From Pseudomonadota bacterium (lineage in GTDB: Bacteria; Pseudomonadota; Alphaproteobacteria; Acetobacterales; Acetobacteraceae), in contig JAKAZN010000154.1 in NCBI GenBank assembly GCA_021815835.1, positions 1 to 5,717 of the forward strand: DNA of 5,717 bases. The letters run 5' to 3'. The notes under the pieces are model-generated. The model was not told the DNA's origin. It ran no database searches and worked only from the letters and a program-made list of their open reading frames with translations. The first letter of the stretch is position 1, and every line of letters starts with the position of its first letter. Made by a program: the position numbers and the translations under genes. This document shows, in pieces, positions 1 to 4,942 of the stretch.

Positions 1-56
1 CACGCCTTTCTTCGTGCCTGGCCGGCGCACGCACCACCGCACACGGGCGCGATCCC

Positions 57-83
57 GCAGCCCGCGCCGAAGCAGCCCGCGCC
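57..83. repeat. 12-bp direct repeat, two copies 3 bp apart
   Basis: GCAGCCCGCGCC occurs at 57-68 and again at 72-83, an exact duplication with a 15-base period. It lies just after the end of the last operon gene. It could be chance in GC-rich DNA, a remnant of a tandem duplication, or a binding site for a regulator of a downstream gene. Nothing else in the window copies it. Confidence 0.5.
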
Positions 84-96
84 TGCGGCGGGTGCT
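71..96 (-). terminator. Weak hairpin after the sugar importer operon
   Basis: Bases 71-74 (AGCA) pair with 93-96 (TGCT), and 76-80 (CCCGC) pair with 88-92 (GCGGG), with a one-base bulge at 75 and a 7-base loop. The hairpin begins 7 bases after the stop codon of the ATPase gene, where a terminator would sit. On the minus strand no run of U follows, so it does not meet the usual intrinsic terminator pattern. It may only protect the mRNA 3' end, or have no role. Confidence 0.25.
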
Positions 97-102
97 CTGG
101 GT

Positions 103-915
103 TCAGGCGGGGGCGGGGGCGCGGTGGAGTTCGTGTTCGAGGGCGTTGAGGCCGGCGCCGCCGGCCATGTGGAACATGAGGTTTTCGAGGCTGAGTTCGG
201 AGCGGGGCGAGTCGAGGTCGAGTTCGCCGCGGGCGAGGACCAGGAAATGGTCGCCGACCATGTAGGCGTGGTGGGGGTTGTGGGTGATGAAGATCACGCC
301 GAGCCCCTGCTCGCGGGCGGCCTGGGCGATGTATTTCAGCACGATCCCCGACTGGGTGACGCCGAGTGCGGCGGTGGGCTCGTCGAGGATCAGCACGCGG
401 GCGCCGAAGTGGATCGCGCGGGCGATGGCGACGACCTGGCGCTGGCCGCCCGAGAGCGTGCCCACCGGCTGCTCGAGATCGGCGAGATCGATGCCCATGC
501 GATGGAGTTCCGCCCCCGTCGCCTCCCACATCGTCTTGAGGTCGAGCCGGCGGAACGGCCACACCCCGCGCACCAGTTCCGAGCCCAGGTAGAAATTGCG
601 CCACACCGGCAGCAGCGGCACCAGCGCCAGCGTCTGATAGACCGCGGCGATGCCGAGATCGAGCGCCTCGCGCGGCGAGGCGAAGCGCACCGGCTTGCCA
701 TCGACCGCATAGGTGCCCTCGTCGTGCGCGTGCAGCCCGGCGATGATGCTGATCAGCGTCGATTTGCCGGCCCCGTTGTCGCCCAGGATGCAGGTCACCT
801 CGCCCTGTCGCACACTGAGGTTGATGCCGCGCAGCGCGCTGATCGGCCCGTAGCTCTTGCCCACGTTCCTGAGTTCGATGATCGGGTTCGAGGAGTTGGA
901 GGAATGTTCTTCCAT
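103..915 (-). CDS. Sugar ABC importer ATP-binding protein (CUT2, single-domain)
   Basis: This 270-residue cytoplasmic ATPase would power the sugar importer encoded just upstream. The full nucleotide-binding domain is visible: Walker A GDNGAGKST (45-53), Q-loop Gln94 in AAVYQ, signature LSGGQRQ (154-160), Walker B VLILDEP (174-180) with catalytic Glu179, and switch His212 in FITHN. The DNGAGKST form and the following STLISIIAG are typical of carbohydrate-importer ATPases such as RbsA, XylG and FrcA. RbsA-type proteins are double-length (about 500 residues). This one has a single domain, like FrcA, so two copies presumably form the dimer. The start is well supported: GGGAGG at 924-929 lies 8 bases before the ATG, within the 14-base gap after the permease gene. 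Key residues are all intact. The substrate cannot be read from the ATPase. Confidence 0.93.
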   Translation of the reverse strand: MEEHSSNSSNPIIELRNVGKSYGPISALRGINLSVRQGEVTCILGDNGAGKSTLISIIAGLHAHDEGTYAVDGKPVRFASPREALDLGIAAVYQTLALVPLLPVWRNFYLGSELVRGVWPFRRLDLKTMWEATGAELHRMGIDLADLEQPVGTLSGGQRQVVAIARAIHFGARVLILDEPTAALGVTQSGIVLKYIAQAAREQGLGVIFITHNPHHAYMVGDHFLVLARGELDLDSPRSELSLENLMFHMAGGAGLNALEHELHRAPAPA

Positions 916-929
916 GGTATCCGCCTCCC

Positions 930-1979
930 TCAGCGGCCACTGCTCGCGCGCGCGCGCACCCAGGTGTTGAACACCGTCGCCAGCAGCAGCATCGCGCCGA
1001 CGAAGAACATGAACCAGTCGGAGTCCCAGTCGGCGTAGATCACGCCCTCCATCGCCATGCCGAAGATGAAGGCGCCGAACGCCGAGCCCACCGCCGAGCC
1101 GTAGCCGCCGGTCAGCAGGCAGCCGCCGACCACGGCGGCCGCGATGTAGAACAGTTCGTTGCCGACGCCGGCCCCGGACTGCACGGTGTCATAGGCGAAC
1201 AGCATGTGCATGCCGAGAAACCAGACCGAAAACCCCACCACCATGAAGAGCGCGATCTTCATCGCCCGCACCGGAACGCCCACCGCGCGCGCGCTGTCGC
1301 TCTGCCCGCCGATGGCGAAGATCCAGTTGCCCACCTTGGTGCGCAGCAGCACCCAGGTGCCGAGCAGCACGAACGCGATCCAGTAGAAGATCGCGATGCT
1401 GACGGTCACCCCGCCGATCGTGAAGCTCGAGGCGAACAGCGCATGGGCCGAGGCGAAGCCGGCCATATGGCTGATGTCGCGGGTCGCGACATTGCCGGTG
1501 ACCAGCTTGGTGATCGCGATGTTCAGCCCCTGCAGCATCAGGAAGGTCGCCAGCGTCACCAGGAAGCTCGGCAGCCGGGTGCGCACGAAGAGATAGCCGT
1601 TCAGCGCCCCGATCGCGAGCGAGACCAGAAGCGCGAAGACCACCCCGGCCCACAGGTTGCCGGCGATCTCGGTCGCGAACATCGAAGCCGCCAGCGAGGA
1701 GGTGGTGGCGGCGACCCCGGCGCTGAGATCGAACTCGCCGCCGATCATCAGCAGCGACACCCCCACCGCCGGAATGCCGATGGTCGCCGACTGGTAGAGC
1801 ACCGTCGCCAGCGCCTCCGCACCGCGGAACGGCGGGGCAACCACCGTGAAAAAGAGATAGACCAGCACGGCACCGGCGAGAGCGCCCGCCTCCGGCCGCT
1901 TGAACAGCCGCTTCCAGCGCGACTGCGCCACCGGCAGCCGTCGCGTGCCCGGCTGCACCTCTCGTGTCGCTGTGCTCAT
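930..1979 (-). CDS. Sugar ABC importer permease (CUT2, RbsC/FrcC-like)
   Basis: This 349-residue inner-membrane protein should form the transport channel as a homodimer. After a basic cytoplasmic N-terminus (Arg/Lys to about residue 30), hydrophobic segments appear near 33-48, 66-80, 110-130, 137-158, 188-212, 240-262, 275-290, 295-312 and 322-340. Family marks are LLMIGGEFDLSAG (76-88), the NGYLFVRTRLPSFLVTLATF stretch (127-146), the cytoplasmic ATPase-contact loop GGQSDSARAVGV (224-235), and the glycine-rich GGCLLTGGYGSAVGSAFGA (285-303). These place it in the BPD_transp_2 family with RbsC, XylH and FrcC. Length is ordinary to slightly long. The ATG has a strong GGGGAGGA just upstream (1982-1989). 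It lies between the binding-protein gene, from which it is separated by a stable hairpin, and the ATPase gene. The exact sugar is unknown. Confidence 0.93.
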   Translation of the reverse strand: MSTATREVQPGTRRLPVAQSRWKRLFKRPEAGALAGAVLVYLFFTVVAPPFRGAEALATVLYQSATIGIPAVGVSLLMIGGEFDLSAGVAATTSSLAASMFATEIAGNLWAGVVFALLVSLAIGALNGYLFVRTRLPSFLVTLATFLMLQGLNIAITKLVTGNVATRDISHMAGFASAHALFASSFTIGGVTVSIAIFYWIAFVLLGTWVLLRTKVGNWIFAIGGQSDSARAVGVPVRAMKIALFMVVGFSVWFLGMHMLFAYDTVQSGAGVGNELFYIAAAVVGGCLLTGGYGSAVGSAFGAFIFGMAMEGVIYADWDSDWFMFFVGAMLLLATVFNTWVRARASSGR

Positions 1980-1989
1980 CGTCCTCCCC
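1980..1989 (-). promoter_or_regulatory. Ribosome binding site of the sugar permease gene
   Basis: The minus strand reads GGGGAGGA at 1989-1982, a strong match to the anti-Shine-Dalgarno sequence just before the ATG at 1979. It lies 12 bases after the base of the intercistronic hairpin, so that hairpin does not occlude it. Confidence 0.6.
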
Positions 1990-2001
1990 TTTCCGTCCCC
2001 T

Positions 2002-2031
2002 GCCTGCGGCCGGTTCGATCCGGCCGCAGGC
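2002..2031 (-). promoter_or_regulatory. Intercistronic stem-loop between binding-protein and permease genes
   Basis: GCCTGCGGCCGG (2002-2013) pairs perfectly with CCGGCCGCAGGC (2020-2031) around a six-base loop (2014-2019), a 12-bp stem of which 11 pairs are G-C. It begins 31 bases after the binding-protein stop codon. The following minus-strand sequence (GGGGACGG) has no U tract, so it is not a classic terminator. In known ABC importer operons, structures at this place block 3' exonuclease decay or partly terminate transcription, so that binding protein exceeds permease. That role is inferred from position. Confidence 0.7.
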
Positions 2032-2062
2032 CCGGGGCCGATGCCCGGCCTGGTCGGCGGAG

Positions 2063-3028
2063 TTAGCGGGTGCCCCGCTTGGCGAATTTGGCGACCTGGG
2101 CGGCGTTCGCCTTGGTCACGAAGGACGGCCCGGTCAGCACCGGCCCGCCACCACCCACCGTGTCCCCGTTGGTCAGGTAGAGCCAGAGCAGATCGACCGC
2201 CTCATAGCCTTCGACATACGGCTGCTGGTCGACCGCCCATTGCAGCTTGCCCTGCGCGATCAGGTTGATCGCCACCGGAGACATGTCGAACGTGCCCACC
2301 TTGGCGTGGCTGTGCGCCCCCGCCACCGCGCTCAGCGCCACCGGCGCGAACGGCGCGCCCAGCGTCACGATATAGTCGATCTTCGGGTCCTGCTGCAGCT
2401 TCGCGGTGATGCGCGCCTGCGCGCCCGCCATGTCGTAGCCGTTGACATAGAGAACGTCGAGCTTGCCCTTGAAGGTCTTCTTGATGCCGTTGCAGCGCGC
2501 CTCGAGCTGCACCGCGCCCTGCTGCTGGTCGACGCAGACCGCGTTCTTCGCGCCTTCCGCGTTCAGCCGCTCGCCAACCGCTTCGCCGGCGATGGTCTCG
2601 TCCTGCCCGACATACATCAGGAGACCGGCCTTCTTCCAGGCATCGCCACCGGCATTGAAGCCCACGATCGGAATGCCCGCCTTCTGCGCCTGCGCCAGCG
2701 CCCCCTTCATCGCATCAGGAAACGCCAGCGTCAGCGCAATCCCGTTCACTTTCTGCTGTACCACGTTGGAGATCAGCTGCGCCTCCCCAGCCGCGTTGGG
2801 GTTGGCAAGATAGACCAGCTGCACATGATCCTTCTTCGCCGCCGCCTCCGCCCCCTTGCGGATGATGTCCCAGAACGTGTCCCCAGGCTGCGCGTGGGTG
2901 ATCATCGCAAACTTGAACTGCGGCCCCGCCGCCTCGCTTCGCGCGGCGCCAACCACGGTTGCACCCGCGAGCAGCGCCCCGCCGAGGGCGACGCTGCCCA
3001 TCCATGCCGTGACCGACCTCTTCCTCAT
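2063..3028 (-). CDS. Periplasmic sugar-binding protein of a CUT2-type importer
   Basis: This 321-residue protein is exported to the periplasm and would deliver a sugar or sugar alcohol to the adjacent permease. The N-terminus is a classic Sec signal peptide: MRKR, a hydrophobic core (about 8-28), and a cleavage region near residues 29-34. The mature part has the Peripla_BP_4 (LacI-like) two-lobe pattern: a first beta strand FKFAMITH followed by DTFWDIIRKGAEAAAKK (50-66), LISNVVQQKVNGIALT (85-100), KAGIPIVGFNAGG (116-128), and later IDYIVTLGAP (217-226), KVGTFDMS (243-250) and QWAVDQQPYVEGYEAVDLLW (263-282). Cys165 and Cys179 could form a disulfide. The start codon follows AAGGAA (3038-3043) and GGGAGG (3044-3049). 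The open frame continues upstream to 4027, but that part is out-of-frame reading of the neighbouring permease gene. First gene of the operon. The ligand is not determined; ribose, xylose, other pentoses or polyols are all possible. Confidence 0.92.
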   Translation of the reverse strand: MRKRSVTAWMGSVALGGALLAGATVVGAARSEAAGPQFKFAMITHAQPGDTFWDIIRKGAEAAAKKDHVQLVYLANPNAAGEAQLISNVVQQKVNGIALTLAFPDAMKGALAQAQKAGIPIVGFNAGGDAWKKAGLLMYVGQDETIAGEAVGERLNAEGAKNAVCVDQQQGAVQLEARCNGIKKTFKGKLDVLYVNGYDMAGAQARITAKLQQDPKIDYIVTLGAPFAPVALSAVAGAHSHAKVGTFDMSPVAINLIAQGKLQWAVDQQPYVEGYEAVDLLWLYLTNGDTVGGGGPVLTGPSFVTKANAAQVAKFAKRGTR

Positions 3029-3037
3029 TCCAACCAC

Positions 3038-3049
3038 TTCCTTCCTCCC
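3038..3049 (-). promoter_or_regulatory. Double Shine-Dalgarno before the sugar-binding protein gene
   Basis: On the minus strand the bases before the ATG at 3028 read GGGAGGAAGGAA, giving two overlapping ribosome binding options. AAGGAA (3043-3038) is 9 bases from the ATG and GGGAGG (3049-3044) is 15 bases away. This decides the start at 3028 and fits high expression of a binding protein. Confidence 0.65.
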
Positions 3050-3104
3050 TGTGTCCGTCGGGCGCAGCCGATTACAATGTTTGTTGCCGCGCGACGAGAT
3101 CGGC

Positions 3105-3133
3105 AATATGTCATGCGGCCGGCCGGCGGTCAA
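3105..3133 (-). promoter_or_regulatory. Candidate sigma70 promoter of the sugar importer operon
   Basis: The minus strand carries TTGACC (3133-3128), five of six matches to TTGACA. A spacer of exactly 17 bases (3127-3111) is followed by CATATT (3110-3105), four of six matches to TATAAT. Transcription would start near 3098, leaving a leader of about 70 bases before the ATG at 3028. The spacing and position support it. The -10 match is moderate, as is common in alphaproteobacteria. Confidence 0.45.
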
Positions 3134-3158
3134 GGCAAGAGTTGCAGTCAGTTCATGT

Positions 3159-3176
3159 TCGCAACACCCGTTGCGA
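3159..3176. promoter_or_regulatory. Candidate operator: perfect 7-bp inverted repeat
   Basis: TCGCAAC (3159-3165) and GTTGCGA (3170-3176) are exact reverse complements around a 4-base centre. The site lies about 60-80 bases upstream of the predicted transcription start, a usual place for an activator, or for an upstream repressor site. It is also 56-73 bases after the permease stop codon. It could therefore form an RNA hairpin at the end of the betaine-type transcript, but no U run follows. The regulator gene is not in the window. Confidence 0.45.
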
Positions 3177-3231
3177 TCGGGAAAGGTATCCGGCGCGATC
3201 CGGGCCGGTCGAGCGGGGAAAGCGGCCTCGG

Positions 3232-4083
3232 TCAGCCCGCTTTTCCCGGGCGGCGGCGCTGGAGCGCCCCCTTGGACAGCCGGTCGAGCAGGACCGCCAC
3301 GGCGACGATCGCAAGACCCGCCCGCAAGCCGAGCCCCATGTCCATCCGCGTGAGCCCGCGCGTCACCTCCCCGCCCAGCCCGCCGGAGCCGACGAGCCCG
3401 GCCAGCACCACCATCGCGAGCGACATCAGGATGCACTGGTTGAGCCCCACGAGCAGGGTCGGCTTCGCCGCGGGCAGCTCGATCTTGAACAGCACGTCGC
3501 GCGGCGGGGCGCCGATCGCCTGGCCGAGTTCGAGCAGATCCTTCGGCACCTGGTTGAAGGCGAGCGTGGTCAGCCGCAGCATCGGCGGGATCCCGTAGAC
3601 GACGGTCGCGATCAGCGCCGGCACCCGCCCGAGGCCGAAGATGATCACCGCCGGAATGAGATAGACCCACGGCGGCACGGTCTGCATGATGTCGAGGATC
3701 GGGCGCAGAACGGCGGCCAGCGTCTTGCGTCGCGAGGCCAGGACGCCGAGCGGAAACGCGATCAGCACGGAGATCGAAACCGCGACCGTGATCAGGGCGA
3801 TCGTCGCCATCGACTGGTGCCAGAGCCCCGCCACCAGGCAGAAGCCGAGCGCCAGGCCCGCGAGAATCGCCAGCCGCACACTGAGGAGCCAGCCGGCGGC
3901 CAGCACCACGACGGCGATCACCACCGGGGCGGGAGCCCAGAGCAGAACGGTCTGGATCGCCGAGAGGATGGCGTCGCACAGCCGGCTGATGGTCGCGAAC
4001 AGCGGATGGAGATTGTTGTTCAGCCAATCCACGACCGGGGCCAGCACGACCCCGGGCGAGAAGTGCAGCGCGCGGGGGTTCAT
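3232..4083 (-). CDS. proW: Glycine betaine/proline-type ABC importer permease 2 (ProW-like)
   Basis: This 283-residue inner-membrane permease of the BPD_transp_1 family belongs to an osmoprotectant (ProU/OpuA-like) importer. Several hydrophobic segments are visible (about 52-68, 71-88, 92-115, 138-165, 215-235, 252-268). Family marks are LDIMQTVPPWVYLIPAVIIF (130-149), VVYGIPPMLRLTTL (161-174), and the ATPase-contact EAA loop ELGQAIGAPP...LP..KP..LVG (185-213). These are followed by LVGSGGLGGEV (230-240) and RMDMGLGLRAGLAIV (246-260), which closely follow the end of E. coli ProW. The start is fixed by an ATGA overlap with the upstream permease gene (4080-4083) and by GGGAGAGAG just before it, implying coupled translation. 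The open frame continues upstream to 4872, but that is out-of-frame reading of the other permease. Substrate (betaine, proline, choline or similar) is inferred from family only. Confidence 0.9.
   Translation of the reverse strand: MNPRALHFSPGVVLAPVVDWLNNNLHPLFATISRLCDAILSAIQTVLLWAPAPVVIAVVVLAAGWLLSVRLAILAGLALGFCLVAGLWHQSMATIALITVAVSISVLIAFPLGVLASRRKTLAAVLRPILDIMQTVPPWVYLIPAVIIFGLGRVPALIATVVYGIPPMLRLTTLAFNQVPKDLLELGQAIGAPPRDVLFKIELPAAKPTLLVGLNQCILMSLAMVVLAGLVGSGGLGGEVTRGLTRMDMGLGLRAGLAIVAVAVLLDRLSKGALQRRRPGKAG
4080..4083 (-). promoter_or_regulatory. ATGA stop-start overlap coupling the two permease genes
   Basis: On the minus strand, ATG (4083-4081) of the second permease overlaps TGA (4082-4080) of the first. 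The Shine-Dalgarno GGGAG (4095-4091) lies within the end of the first gene. This arrangement usually gives coupled translation and matched amounts of the two proteins, as a heterodimer would need. Confidence 0.75.
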
Positions 4084-4931
4084 CCTCTCTCTCCCGCGCG
4101 CGCGCCCGACGCGCTCTGTGTGATCCGGTCGAGCACCATGGTCAGGATGACGATGGCGAGGGCGCCATCGATCGATTTCGCGATGTCGAGCGTGCGGATC
4201 GCATTGTAGATCGTCTGGCCGAGCCCGCCCGAGCCGACGATTCCGGCGATCACCACCATCCCGAACGCCATCATCAGGCTCTGGTTGACGCCAGCCATGA
4301 TGCTCGGCATGGCGAACGGCAGGCGGATCTTGAAGAACATCTGCCAGGGCGTGATGCCCAAGGCATCGCCCAGCTCGATATACTCCGCGGGCGTCATCCG
4401 GATCCCGAGCGAGGTGAGCCGGACGGCCGGCGGAATCGCAACGATGACGGTCGCCGCCAGCGCGGTCGCCGGTCCGTAGCCCAGCAGCGCGATCGCCGGC
4501 AGCAGATAGATGTAGGGCGGCAGGGTCTGGATCAGATCCAGCGCCGGTTCGAGCGCATTGTCCAATCCCGGGGCGTATCCGGTGATCACGCCGGCCGGCA
4601 GTCCCACCGCCAGCGCCATCAGCGTCGCGGTGATCACCAGTGCCAGTGTGCTGACGGTCTGGGGCCACAGGCCCATGGTCGCGCAGAAGGCCAGAGCCAG
4701 CCCGGCAAGCAGCCCGAACCAGGCATTGACCATGCGCCACCCGATGACCGCGACCACCACCGCCAGCACGAAGAACGGCGGCAGCATCAGCACCCAGCGG
4801 ACGCCGGAATAGACCCCCCCCAGCGCCGCGCTGATCGGGTTGAAGACCACGTCGCCATGGTTGCTCAGCCACTTCAAGGCGGCGTTGGTCCCGGCGTCGA
4901 ACCCGTGAACGAAGATCCTGCTGTCCATCAT
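4080..4931 (-). CDS. proW: Glycine betaine/proline-type ABC importer permease 1 (ProW-like)
   Basis: This is the other inner-membrane permease of the osmoprotectant importer, 283 residues from the chosen start. It shares the family marks with its neighbour: LDLIQTLPPYIYLLPAIALL (132-151), IPPAVRLTSLGI (166-177), an EAA loop ELGDALGITP...LP.AMPSIMAG (186-214), then VGSGGLGQTIYNAI (232-245). The EAA loops of the two proteins fall at about the same residue positions, but the sequences differ clearly, so this is an old duplication, and a heterodimeric channel is plausible. Start choice: ATG at 4931 is preceded by GGAG six bases upstream. A GTG at 4946, overlapping the ATPase stop as GTGA, would add five residues but has only a weak ribosome binding site. 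ATG at 4928 is a further option. It overlaps the next gene by four bases. Confidence 0.9.
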   Translation of the reverse strand: MMDSRIFVHGFDAGTNAALKWLSNHGDVVFNPISAALGGVYSGVRWVLMLPPFFVLAVVVAVIGWRMVNAWFGLLAGLALAFCATMGLWPQTVSTLALVITATLMALAVGLPAGVITGYAPGLDNALEPALDLIQTLPPYIYLLPAIALLGYGPATALAATVIVAIPPAVRLTSLGIRMTPAEYIELGDALGITPWQMFFKIRLPFAMPSIMAGVNQSLMMAFGMVVIAGIVGSGGLGQTIYNAIRTLDIAKSIDGALAIVILTMVLDRITQSASGARAGERG

Positions 4932-4942
4932 CGCGCGCTCCG

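Larger units (their letters stand above)
1..102. other. Non-coding 3' flank of the sugar importer operon
   Basis: This is the stretch after the stop codon of the last ATPase gene, up to the window edge. On the minus strand there is no ATG. A GTG-started frame runs off the edge, but it is too short, and lacks a clear ribosome binding site, to be called a gene. The region holds a 12-base direct repeat (57-68 and 72-83) and a weak GC-rich hairpin (71-96), described separately. If the operon continues, for example into a kinase or dehydrogenase for the imported sugar, that gene would begin at or beyond this edge. Confidence 0.5.
3029..3231. other. Intergenic region between the two importer gene sets
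   Basis: This 203-base gap is by far the largest in the window. It separates the end of the betaine-type permease genes from the sugar-binding protein gene. It is visibly richer in A and T than its surroundings at 3071-3086, 3105-3116 and 3129-3160. It holds a candidate promoter, a candidate operator palindrome and the ribosome binding site of the binding-protein gene. A 5-bp stem (3190-3194 with 3204-3208) lies soon after the permease stop codon, but it is weak and lacks a U tract. No tRNA or small open frame with a credible start was seen. Confidence 0.7.

Noticed and set aside
124..1038. A 304-codon open frame on the plus strand
   Set aside because: Antisense to an ATPase gene with every motif intact; no ribosome binding site or family pattern of its own.
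1206..2066. A 286-codon open frame on the plus strand
   Set aside because: Antisense to the sugar permease gene, with a His/Arg/Asp-rich composition typical of antisense frames in GC-rich DNA.
3117..3127. GGCCGGCCGGC short palindromic run
   Set aside because: A simple GC palindrome of this length is expected by chance here. It lies in the spacer of the candidate promoter and shows no further structure.
3190..3208. Terminator for the betaine-type genes
   Set aside because: The stem has only five pairs with a nine-base loop, and no U run follows on the minus strand. It is too weak to annotate.
1964..3598. A 544-codon open frame on the plus strand
   Set aside because: It lies antisense to the sugar-binding protein gene, the hairpin gap and part of permease 2. 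Its translation is rich in Arg, His and Pro with no domain pattern. It is a result of high GC content leaving few stop codons.
3029..4027. Upstream extension of the sugar-binding protein frame
   Set aside because: It crosses the intergenic gap and reads permease 2 out of frame. The signal peptide and ribosome binding site fix the start at 3028.
3142..4209. A 355-codon open frame on the plus strand
   Set aside because: Antisense to both permease genes; its product is full of Arg, His, Glu and Gln with low complexity and resembles no family.
4084..4872. Upstream extension of the permease 2 frame on the minus strand
   Set aside because: The frame is open, but this part is out-of-frame reading of permease 1 and is low in hydrophobic residues. 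The ATGA overlap with a ribosome binding site gives a clear start at 4083.
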